From NCBI GenBank assembly GCA_965243285.1, contig OZ251537.1, positions 2,108,001 through 2,172,000 of the forward strand: a stretch of DNA of 64,000 nucleotides, written 5' to 3'. A model generated the notes under the pieces. It had not been told where the DNA came from and did not search any database. It saw nothing but the letters and a program-made list of their open reading frames with translations. Source of the DNA: JAHRAW01 sp965243285. GTDB taxonomy: Bacteria > Pseudomonadota > Gammaproteobacteria > Arenicellales > Poriferihabitantaceae. Each line of letters begins with the position of its first letter. Within the stretch, counting starts at the first letter, position 1. Positions 1-7,254 of this stretch are shown here, piece after piece. A program made the translations under genes and the position numbers.

Positions 1-360
1 GCAAACATGGCTCATGGTGTGGCCCGGCGTGTCCAACGCGGTCAGCCGCACGGCGCCGAATTCGATCACATCGCCGGCCGCCAGAGCGCGATCCATGCCG
101 CTTATCGCCGGCGCGGCCGCCGCATGCGCCATAATTTTCGCCCCCGTCGCCGCCACCACCGCATCATTACCGCCGATGTGGTCGGCGTGCTCATGGGTAT
201 TCACCACCCGCGTAATCTCCCAGCCACGCTGACGCGCCAACGCCAAACATTTTTGATGATCCAACGGGTCGATGGCCAAGGCTTCACCGCTGTGCGGGCA
301 GGCCAGCAAATAGTTAAAATTGCGCAACGAATTACCAGTCCAAATTTGCTCAACTATCAT
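1..360 (-). CDS. MBL-fold metallo-hydrolase, glyoxalase II-like (3' part outside window)
   Basis: Reading the minus strand from an ATG at 358-360 gives 120 residues before the window edge. The start is supported by a GAGGAG ribosome-binding site a few bases upstream. Residues 55-61 read THEHADH, the HxHxDH metal motif of the metallo-beta-lactamase fold, followed by IGGN. Near the end DTPGHTMSH supplies the next metal-binding histidine. The family hydrolyses thioesters such as S-lactoylglutathione with a two-metal centre in the cytosol. The N-terminus (NFNYLLACP, then AIDP) fits hydroxyacylglutathione hydrolases and related Zn hydrolases. The C-terminal part that separates glyoxalase II from persulfide dioxygenase or other MBL enzymes is not visible, so the substrate is open. 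Confidence 0.85.
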   Translation of the reverse strand, partial: MIVEQIWTGNSLRNFNYLLACPHSGEALAIDPLDHQKCLALARQRGWEITRVVNTHEHADHIGGNDAVVAATGAKIMAHAAAAPAISGMDRALAAGDVIEFGAVRLTALDTPGHTMSHVC

Positions 361-569
361 GCCAAAACTCCTCGCCGTGGATGAAAAAATGTCAAAAAAA
401 CGCGCCGCAACACGCCGCCCATAAATGCCGAGCGACCGCGCCCAATCGAGATGAGTATACTCCACCCCAGCGGCCGGAGAAGTGCAAACCCGCCGGCGAT
501 AGGCTTATACTTAAACCCCCCGCCGTTTTGATTTTTGGCGGCGACGGCTAACGATTCGAGCGCAGACCG

Positions 570-1190
570 ATGGATAAAGAACGTTTTTGTAAAGTGTGGG
601 CGCGCAGCGGCGGCGCGCGCGGCGAGGCGATTTTTGCCGAGATGGCGACGCGTTATGACGAGCCGCATCGCTACTATCATCGCAGCCGGCATATCGACGA
701 CTGCCTGTCGCGGATGGACCGCGCTACGCCGACGCTGGGGGCATCCGATAGTGTCGAACTCGCCATCTGGTTTCATGATGTGGTGTACGACATTGGCGCC
801 GCCGATAACGAACGTCGCAGTGCCGATTGGTTTGCCGAGCGCGCCGCTGGTGCGTTGGCGCCGGCGCTAATTGACGAGGTGGACGGCTACATTATGAGCA
901 CCACGCACCGCGAGGCGCCGCCGACTGATGGCGCGAAATTCGTAGTCGATGTGGACCTAAGCGGGTTGGGTATGTCGCCACAGATGTTCTGGCGCGACGG
1001 CGACAACATCCGCCTTGAATGCGGCGCCTTGAGCGATGCCCAATACGCCCACGGACAAGGCAAATTTTTGCGCATGTTGTTGCAGCGCGAGCGCATTTTT
1101 CACACGCCTTTTTTCCACGATTGGTGCGAAGCCCAAGCGCGTCGCAACATCGAAGAGGCGTTGACGCATTACGCGCGGATAGCGGAGTAA
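570..1190 (+). CDS. HD-superfamily metal-dependent phosphohydrolase
   Basis: The 206-residue protein matches the predicted HD phosphohydrolases of the COG4339 type. It has a YHRSRHID segment at about 36-43 and the HD pair at 69-70 (WFHDVVYD), followed by a conserved NE..SA stretch at 80-85 and an FVVDVDLSGLG segment near 122-132. The histidines and aspartates would bind one or two divalent metals for phosphoester cleavage. The substrate is unknown for this family. It stands alone, about 200 bp from the divergent MBL gene. The start is the first ATG; no strong ribosome-binding site is seen. Confidence 0.8.
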   Translation: MDKERFCKVWARSGGARGEAIFAEMATRYDEPHRYYHRSRHIDDCLSRMDRATPTLGASDSVELAIWFHDVVYDIGAADNERRSADWFAERAAGALAPALIDEVDGYIMSTTHREAPPTDGAKFVVDVDLSGLGMSPQMFWRDGDNIRLECGALSDAQYAHGQGKFLRMLLQRERIFHTPFFHDWCEAQARRNIEEALTHYARIAE

Positions 1191-1332
1191 ATCAGCGCCG
1201 CCGAATCGCCGCCGACGGTTGATAGCCATCAAAGTGGCGGCTCATCGACACCATGCGCGCGGTTTATTACCATTAATATATCGCTATGGTGTGCTAGGGA
1301 TTAACCCAGCGGCGGTAGGTTGATTATTAATA

Positions 1333-1500
1333 GGGGATTTATAGTCCTAAATATGCAGTTCGATTGGCGTTTTTTTGAGGTCAGCGACTGATTTAGGGGG
1401 CTGCGGTTGTTTTTTGCTTTTGCTTTGGTTTTTGATTTTGCTTTTGGCTTTTGCTGTTAACGTTTTACTCCCCCCCGCTTCAGAGGGTGTGCGAAAAGCC
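1333..1500. repeat. Composite intergenic repeat, copy 1 (truncated)
   Basis: Copy of the family described under 3234-3589. It opens with GGGGATTTATAGTCCTAAAT, the edge motif, runs through TTTTGCTTTTGGC-type short repeats and ends in half of a hairpin (CTCCCCCCCGCTTCAGAGGG). The second hairpin is missing. The rest of the 1191-1785 gap holds no convincing gene. Confidence 0.6.
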
Positions 1501-1570
1501 ACCTTGTTTGATATTTTACTCTGAAATCATTTATCAAAAAAGGTACAATAGGCGCTTACAACATTCCATC

Positions 1571-1609
1571 GATGCATTCCATTGATGCATTTTATTGATG
1601 CATTCAATC
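1571..1609. repeat. 13-bp tandem repeat, three copies
   Basis: Three consecutive 13-base units beginning GATGCATT (1571, 1584, 1597), differing only at the last four to five bases. They lie about 180 bp beyond the 3' end of the methyltransferase-HNH gene. Each unit holds the palindrome ATGCAT. Function unknown. Confidence 0.7.
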
Positions 1610-1785
1610 ACTTGCCATCAAAATATTATCATGCCTTCCACAAAATCATACACCGCGCATCTATCTACGCAGTGCAGTATGTTCAATAGCATGCCGCAAG
1701 TTGCCAAGAAGGCGATGACTCTTGCTGCCAACGGTAGAAAATTTATAACCGGCGAGCCTAATAAATTGTACTATGGATGGCTACA

Positions 1786-3174
1786 TTACTCATCGCTTTT
1801 CCCCCACGCCGCGGCGTGTTCATTAATAATATCTTGGCGGCGCTGTATCTGTTCTTCAGTTAACTTCCCCCATAAAAAATGCATATCCTTATCGCCCTTC
1901 TTGCTATTACAGGCACGGCATAGCAACTGTAAATTCTCCATAACATCGCGCCCGCCTTTGGCTCTGGCTAATTTGTGGTCGACTTCTAAATCATCCTCCA
2001 TCTTTTGCTCTAAACACCCTTTGCAAATAGGCTGCTTACCCTTACGGTAAAACTCTTGCAATAAATTCTGTTTGGCATCCTTTATAGACACCTTTTCATA
2101 CCCCAATTCATCCGCCCGTTTTGGCAAGGGTTTTGGTTTTTTTACCTTTGCTTTGGCGGGTTTATTAGTATCAAAGCGATAGTTATCGAATGGGCTTGCC
2201 TCTATTCGGTCGTGCAATATCTCAATCGCCTTCTCATTTTGGTCGATGCCAATCCATTGCCTATCTAACGCCGCCGCCGCCATGCAAGTAGTCGCGCATC
2301 CGCAAAACGGGTCTAAAACTAAATCCCCCTCATTGCTACTAGCCTTAATTATGCGATTTAACAGGGCGAGCGGTTTTTGGGTTTGATAGGGGGTTTTTTC
2401 TCGATGATTGGTTAAAGCCGCAATATCAACCCACCACGATTCGGGAATTTTACCGCCGCCGAATTTAGTATCCACTTGCGTATGGTTTCGGCGATTTTTG
2501 ATGTCCACGGAAGCGGCGATACAACTACTTTCGCCCTCCACACGCCCCCGCCTGGCAAGAGTTTCTGAGCTATACGGAACGCGCACGGCATTGCGGTGGA
2601 AAAGTGTTTTTTTAGACTTAGCGTAAAAGAAAATAGTGTCGTGTTTTCGCGGGAATTGCATACGGACATTACCGGGGCCGGTATAACACCAAACAATTTC
2701 ATTCCTAAAATTGTTCTTGCCAAACACACAATCAAGCACCATTCTCAAATAAAAATTGGCACTATGGTCACAATGTAAATACAGTGAACCCGTAGATTTT
2801 AGCAACCGATGCATCTGCACAATCCGCGATGCCATAAAGGCCAAATAATTATGCATTGACCGACTATGCATATCCTCTGCCAACACAATCATCTGCCACA
2901 TATCCGGGTATGCAAACTTCAGATTCAGCGCATGGGCATAATCCACATCCTTTTTGCTCCATGTATCATCAAACGAATGGGCTGGCGTTTTACCCTTGCG
3001 CAAAATATCACTCTTAAACGGCGGATCAGTGTAGATTAAATCCACCATGTTTGATTCCATACCCATCATAATCGGCAGATTATCACCGATATAAAGGGTT
3101 TTCTCATACTCCGCCGGCCCACTTATGCCACCAACTCCGCGTAGGTTAGCCTTTTGACTTGTTTTATCAATCAT
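1786..3174 (-). CDS. Beta-class DNA methyltransferase fused to HNH nuclease domain
   Basis: Taken from the ATG at 3174 the protein has 462 residues; an in-frame GTG at 3192 would add six. Catalytic motif IV TDPPF is at 49-53 and the SAM-binding motif I DPFCGCATT at 288-296, the order of beta-class amino-methyltransferases; DPPF favours N6-adenine. KTPYQTQKP (260-268) is the usual motif before the SAM site. A Lys/Pro-rich linker follows (about 338-353). Residues 384-425 form an HNH domain: CKGC, EVDH with His400, Asn414, then CRAC, a zinc-ribbon type. The whole could modify and cut DNA from one chain, or the HNH part could act on a particular methylation state. No separate restriction or specificity gene lies next to it. 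Composite repeats flank it, so it may be an acquired defence gene. Confidence 0.85.
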   Translation of the reverse strand: MIDKTSQKANLRGVGGISGPAEYEKTLYIGDNLPIMMGMESNMVDLIYTDPPFKSDILRKGKTPAHSFDDTWSKKDVDYAHALNLKFAYPDMWQMIVLAEDMHSRSMHNYLAFMASRIVQMHRLLKSTGSLYLHCDHSANFYLRMVLDCVFGKNNFRNEIVWCYTGPGNVRMQFPRKHDTIFFYAKSKKTLFHRNAVRVPYSSETLARRGRVEGESSCIAASVDIKNRRNHTQVDTKFGGGKIPESWWVDIAALTNHREKTPYQTQKPLALLNRIIKASSNEGDLVLDPFCGCATTCMAAAALDRQWIGIDQNEKAIEILHDRIEASPFDNYRFDTNKPAKAKVKKPKPLPKRADELGYEKVSIKDAKQNLLQEFYRKGKQPICKGCLEQKMEDDLEVDHKLARAKGGRDVMENLQLLCRACNSKKGDKDMHFLWGKLTEEQIQRRQDIINEHAAAWGKSDE

Positions 3175-3233
3175 TCCGCTATTATTACACACCCTAAAAC
3201 CTCATGCAAGCAATGGGTCAACAACCATATAAT

Positions 3234-3589
3234 TCCCAAACAAAAGCCAAAGCCAAAGCCAAAAGCCAAAAGCCAAAGCCAAAGCCAAAGCCAAAAGCCA
3301 AAAGCCAAAGCCAAAAGCCAAAAGCCAAAGCCAAAAGCCAAAAGCCAAAGCCAAAAGCCAAAAGCCAAAGCCAAAAGCCAAAAGCCAAAGCCAAAATCAA
3401 AAGCGACAATCAAAAGCGACAATCAAAAGCCGAGTCAAAATCAAAATCAAAAAGCCCCCCACCAAAACTGGTGATGAAGCCGCCAGTTTTGACTCCCCCT
3501 CATGGTGAAGCGGGGGGAGTGAAGATTAAAAGCCAAAAGCCAAAAGCCAAAATCAAAACCACCGTGCAAATTTAGATATATAAATCCCA
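3234..3589. repeat. Composite intergenic repeat, copy 2 (full, best example)
   Basis: A run of AAAGCC and AAAAGCC units fills 3240-3400. Then come GACAATCAAAAGC units, a hairpin with arms CAAAACTGG and CCAGTTTTG (3463-3491), and directly after it a second hairpin with arms ACTCCCCC and GGGGGAGT (3492-3520). More AAAAGCC units follow, and the element ends with the edge motif TTTAGATATATAAATCCC. The same order recurs at seven other places in this window. Both loops contain GATGAAGC or GGTGAAGC. Translations of the run (KAKSQKPKPK) are artefacts, not a gene. Confidence 0.85.
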
Positions 3590-3630
3590 TTAATAGGTTT
3601 GCCCTCCAAACGCTGGCTGCGATGGCGGGA

Positions 3631-4230
3631 TTAATCCGCCGGCGGTTCGTTCCATGGGCAATTCAGGCGCGCCAGGCGCAGTTTTCCGCCGGCATCGAAG
3701 CGAAAAATATGCGGCAAGGTCCAGTCGATTTTTTGGTTGAAATCGGCCGCCATATCCCAGTCGCAGGCGGCGCTCAACACGCTACGAATCACCCCCTTGT
3801 GAGTGACCGCTAACGCCGCCGGGTGCGCCGCCGCGGTCGCGCTAAGCCATGGCAACAACCGCCGCCGCACCATGCGCGCGCTTTCCCCGCCCGGCGGGGT
3901 GAAATCCAGCCCGCGATTTGGCATCAACACCAGCGCATGAATGCGTGCCTCGAGAGTGCTGCGATGCAGGCCTTCAAAATCCCCCCAATTCGCTTCGATG
4001 AGGGCGGCGCAGCTAAGCGCTGGCGCATCGGGGTTGAGCAGGGCGGCGGTGTGCGCGGCGCGGCGCAATGGGCTGGCGTGCCAGCGGGCGCGCAAAAAGC
4101 CATCGGCGGGGTGGGTTTGGCGCAATGTTTCGGCGCCGGCGGCGCTCAATTCGGTGTCGGTGCGTCCCTGAATCAAACCGCGCTGATTCCACTCGGTGAC
4201 GCCGTGGCGCAACAACGCTATCCAAGCCAT
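3631..4230 (-). CDS. Histidine phosphatase family protein
   Basis: The 199-residue protein has the phosphoglycerate-mutase-like fold. LLRHGVTEWN at 6-15 carries the phosphate-accepting His9. SPLRRAAHTA at 53-62 carries the phosphate-binding arginine. Glu in NWGDFEG (81-87) is the likely acid, and His144 in AVTHKG is the second active-site histidine. Members include alpha-ribazole phosphatase, sugar phosphatases and broad phosphomonoesterases; the sequence does not choose between them. It lies 55 bp downstream of the glutamine amidotransferase on the same strand, so the two could share a transcript. Confidence 0.85.
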   Translation of the reverse strand: MAWIALLRHGVTEWNQRGLIQGRTDTELSAAGAETLRQTHPADGFLRARWHASPLRRAAHTAALLNPDAPALSCAALIEANWGDFEGLHRSTLEARIHALVLMPNRGLDFTPPGGESARMVRRRLLPWLSATAAAHPAALAVTHKGVIRSVLSAACDWDMAADFNQKIDWTLPHIFRFDAGGKLRLARLNCPWNEPPAD

Positions 4231-4285
4231 ATTGGCGAAATCATGTTATCTGAATGACGCCATCCAAGGGCGAAATCACGCGCAT

Positions 4286-5032
4286 TCAGCCGCGTATAAA
4301 CCGCGTGATCCAGCGAAAAATTTGCGCAGAATCTAAATCCATCCGTAGCGATTCCATAGCGCGCTTGCGTACTTCAACGCCGATGGTATCTTTGCGGCTG
4401 TCGATGCGAAAGGCGCAGAAATCTTTATCGAATTCCGGGTGCCCTTGAATGCCGAGCATGATGTCGTCGGCGATGAACATGCTAATCGGGCAGAAATCAT
4501 TGGTGGCGATAACGCGACAACCGGGCGGCAACAGCGCCACTTGGTCTTGATGAATGACGACTAAGTTGTAGTGGCTCGGCGCCGGCGCCGCGCCGTTTTT
4601 CATCCACGCTTGCGGCGCGGTGATGCGCGTGCTGTGAATGCCCACCCCCCAGCCGTCCTCGGCCTTGCGTGTCTCGCCGCCCAAGGCGTGGGCGATGAGT
4701 TGGTGGCCGAAACAGATGCCCACGGTCTTGGTGCGCTGCGCATAACAACGCCGCACAAAATCCTGTAAGTCGAGAATCCATGCCGATGCATCATAAACCG
4801 CATGGCGCGAGCCGGAAATCAAATACGCATCGAATGCATCCGGCGAATCCGGCAACTCGCCATGCTGGCAGCGAAACGGCGTGAGTCGACAATCGGCATC
4901 GGCTGCTGCCATGCCAGCGCTGAACATATTAGTGTACGAGCCGTAGCGGGGTTGGGCGGCTTTATCGACATCGTCGCACAACAACAAACCGACTCGGCGT
5001 TTATGATGAGATTTCATCGCCTCGGGCTTCAT
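4286..5032 (-). CDS. Class I glutamine amidotransferase-like protein
   Basis: The 248-residue protein is a stand-alone GATase1 domain of the GMP-synthase-like type (COG0518). The nucleophile elbow GICFGHQ gives Cys107, and GIQGHPEFD gives His198 and Glu200, a complete triad. LISGSRHAVYD (71-81) matches the oxyanion region. Free-standing members transfer or hydrolyse the amide of glutamine or related gamma-glutamyl compounds; no synthase partner is adjacent. The internal ATG at 5017 has a better ribosome-binding site (GAGGCG) and may be the true start. Confidence 0.85.
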   Translation of the reverse strand: MKPEAMKSHHKRRVGLLLCDDVDKAAQPRYGSYTNMFSAGMAAADADCRLTPFRCQHGELPDSPDAFDAYLISGSRHAVYDASAWILDLQDFVRRCYAQRTKTVGICFGHQLIAHALGGETRKAEDGWGVGIHSTRITAPQAWMKNGAAPAPSHYNLVVIHQDQVALLPPGCRVIATNDFCPISMFIADDIMLGIQGHPEFDKDFCAFRIDSRKDTIGVEVRKRAMESLRMDLDSAQIFRWITRFIRG

Positions 5033-5156
5033 CGCAAGTTATCGCCGGTGGGGTAGAATCCAAGCACGGCATGTTATCAGCAAAAAACCTACCCAATAAA
5101 CCGTGGCCATTAATCATGACCGGCCCGGCCACCAATTTTTACGAGCCAGTTAACCC

Positions 5157-6038
5157 ATGGACATATTAAAAGGCAGCCTAGTCGCATTAATTACGCCGAT
5201 GCACGAAGACGGCGCCGTGGATTGGGAAAATCTACGCAAGTTGGTGGATTTTCACGCCGCCAGCGGCACCGATGGCATCGTCTCCGTCGGCACTTCCGGC
5301 GAATCCGCCACCCTCGATGTGGACGAGCAAATCGAGGTGGTGCGGCGCACCGTCGACATGGCGGCCGGACGGCTTGCGGTCATCGCCGGCAGCGGCGCCA
5401 ATTCCACCTCAGAGGCGGTGGAACTCACCACCCGCGCCGCAAAAACCGGCGTCAGCGCTTGCCTGCTGGTGGTGCCGTATTACAACAAACCGACCCAGCA
5501 CGGGCTGTATCAGCACTTTTGCCGCATCGCCGAGAGCGTCGATGTGGGGCAAATTTTATACAATGTGCCATCGCGCACCGCCCTCGATATGGACAACGAC
5601 ACGGTCGTAAAACTGGCGAAAATCCCCAACATCATCGGCCTCAAAGACGCCACTGGCGACATTAATCGCGTGGCTGATTTACGCGCCCGTTGCGGCGCCG
5701 ATTTCGCGCTTTATTCCGGCGATGACGCCACCACGCTGGCGTTTATCCAAGCCGGCGGCGATGGCTGCATCTCGGTCACCGCCAATGTGGCCGCGCAGAA
5801 AATGCGCGCCATGTGCCATTGCGCGTTAGCTGGCGACGCCGCCACCGCCGCGCGCTTAAACCAGCAATTGGACGACTTGCACGCCGCCTTGTTTGTGGAA
5901 TCCAACCCCATTCCGGCGAAATGGGCGCTGGCAAAATTAGGCATGGCGGCGCCCGGCATTCGCCTACCGCTGACCTGGCTATCGGCGCAACATCACGCCG
6001 TTGTCGAAGCCGCCATGCGGCGCGCCGAAGTACTTTAA
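5157..6038 (+). CDS. dapA: 4-hydroxy-tetrahydrodipicolinate synthase
   Basis: DapA condenses pyruvate with aspartate semialdehyde, the first committed step to lysine and diaminopimelate, in the cytosol. At 293 residues the protein has the family's usual length. The Schiff-base lysine is Lys163 in IGLKDATGD. Tyr135 and Arg140 in ILYNVPSRT are the proton-relay tyrosine and the carboxylate-binding arginine, and GTSGES at 45-50 is the pyruvate-binding loop. It is divergent from the amidotransferase and convergent with rarD (16 bp between ends). No other lys/dap gene is close. Confidence 0.97.
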   Translation: MDILKGSLVALITPMHEDGAVDWENLRKLVDFHAASGTDGIVSVGTSGESATLDVDEQIEVVRRTVDMAAGRLAVIAGSGANSTSEAVELTTRAAKTGVSACLLVVPYYNKPTQHGLYQHFCRIAESVDVGQILYNVPSRTALDMDNDTVVKLAKIPNIIGLKDATGDINRVADLRARCGADFALYSGDDATTLAFIQAGGDGCISVTANVAAQKMRAMCHCALAGDAATAARLNQQLDDLHAALFVESNPIPAKWALAKLGMAAPGIRLPLTWLSAQHHAVVEAAMRRAEVL

Positions 6039-6054
6039 GGCGCTATTTTATCGA

Positions 6055-6975
6055 CTATTGTCGCGGTGCGTTTTGGCGCGCGCTACGGCTCCAGCGCGGC
6101 GCTAAGCCGAGCGAATACAAGGCGATGGCCACCCAAGTGGTGGCGAAAACCAAGCGCTGCCCGCCGCTGATATTTTCGTTATAAATAAGCCAAGCGATAA
6201 GAAAATGGCCGATGGGGGTGATGTACTGCAAGAACCCTAAGGTGTTTAATTGAATGCGGCGGGCGGCGATAACCATCGTAAAAAGCGGTAGCAAAGTGAT
6301 CAGCCCGGCGGAAAATAATAAGCCGAAATCCACCGCTCCACGCGGAAACCAGGCGCCGCCGAGCACCAAAAAAACCACTGCGAAAGGACACAACGCCAGG
6401 GTTTCGACAAACAATCCGGTGGCGGAATCTAAGCGCGACTGCTTGCGCAGCATGCCGTAAGCGCCGAAAGTCACCGCCAGCGTGATGGGGATAATCGGCA
6501 CGATATCATCGATCAAAAAAGCCGCCACGAAGCCACCGCCGGCCACCACCATAGCGGCGATTTTTAAGCGGTTGAGATATTCGCCAAAAAACAGCGCGCC
6601 GAAAATCATGCTAACCACCGGCAATAAAAAATAACCGAGGCTAGATTCGAGCACCCGTCCGGTGTTCACCGCAACAATAAAACAATACCAATTAATACTT
6701 AAAAACCCAGCGCTCAATAATGCATGTTTCAAACACCCCGGTGCCCACATCGCCCGCCACGCGTGTTGCAATCGCGAAGTGGCCGCAAAAGCTGCCAGCA
6801 AAATCACAAAGGACCAAAGAATTCGATGCGCCAACACCTCAGCTGCGCCAAACCCCGCCAACTGCTTGAAAAACAACGGATAAACCCCCCAAGCAGAAAA
6901 CGCCACCACGGCGCTGACATACCCAAGCCGCTCACCGCGCGCAAAAAAATCAAAACCCATCATTTGGTCATTCAA
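6055..6975 (-). CDS. rarD: RarD-type EamA/DMT permease
   Basis: The 306-residue protein is almost entirely hydrophobic, with about ten membrane segments and two EamA halves. WGVYPLFFKQL near the start and SAGFLSINWYCFIVAV in the middle are typical of RarD (the family named from chloramphenicol sensitivity). It is an inner-membrane drug/metabolite transporter with unknown substrate. The start may be MNDQMMG or the internal MMG. Its 5' end faces the tracrRNA-cas9 region. Confidence 0.85.
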   Translation of the reverse strand: MNDQMMGFDFFARGERLGYVSAVVAFSAWGVYPLFFKQLAGFGAAEVLAHRILWSFVILLAAFAATSRLQHAWRAMWAPGCLKHALLSAGFLSINWYCFIVAVNTGRVLESSLGYFLLPVVSMIFGALFFGEYLNRLKIAAMVVAGGGFVAAFLIDDIVPIIPITLAVTFGAYGMLRKQSRLDSATGLFVETLALCPFAVVFLVLGGAWFPRGAVDFGLLFSAGLITLLPLFTMVIAARRIQLNTLGFLQYITPIGHFLIAWLIYNENISGGQRLVFATTWVAIALYSLGLAPRWSRSARQNAPRQ

Positions 6976-7063
6976 GCAGCAAAAAACAGCGCTAAAATAT
7001 AGCGGATGTTTGCCAGTGTATCGCCTTAATGGGGAGGGAATACTGCCATCAGATCAATATTTT

Positions 7064-7192
7064 CAAAAATCGCCATACTGGGGCGGCAACACGATGGCCG
7101 GCTGTAACGAGAAAGGCGACCCGTAGGTCGCCTCCGAATGTTGTAGAATATGTCCTACTTGTTAATCCAAGCACAATATCTACCTGTTCAAG
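7064..7192 (-). ncRNA. Predicted tracrRNA of the type II-C CRISPR system
   Basis: On the minus strand between rarD and cas9 lies a stretch complementary to the CRISPR repeat. In AACAAGTAGG (part of 7140-7168) AACA pairs with TGTT and GTAGG with CCTAC of the repeat, with one A-C mismatch; after an asymmetric internal loop ACAAC pairs with the repeat's first five bases GTTGT. Directly 3' follows a perfect 8-bp hairpin, AGGCGACC/GGTCGCCT with a TACG loop (7114-7133). Further on GCCAT/AUGGC pairing leads into GATTTTT, a terminator-like end near 7065. A second segment, GAACAGGTAG (7180-7189), is perfectly complementary to another 10 bases of the repeat overlapping the same site. This is the order of known tracrRNAs. 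The 5' end and promoter are not fixed. Confidence 0.72.
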
Positions 7193-7254
7193 GCGGATAC
7201 TGACACGGAAACAAACAAAAAACAACCTCAAAAACACTTTTTTCGGCAAAAAAC

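Noticed and set aside
1595..2050. Plus-strand frame of 151 codons
   Set aside because: It overlaps the methyltransferase-HNH gene on the other strand and shows no recognisable motif.
3154..3575. Lys/Pro/Ser/Gln-rich frames on the plus strand and Leu/Phe/Gly frames on the minus strand
   Set aside because: They translate the AAAGCC tandem run; every frame through it looks open.
6055..7254. A csn2 or cas4 gene near cas9
   Set aside because: The region before cas9 holds rarD and the predicted tracrRNA only, and cas2 is followed by the array.
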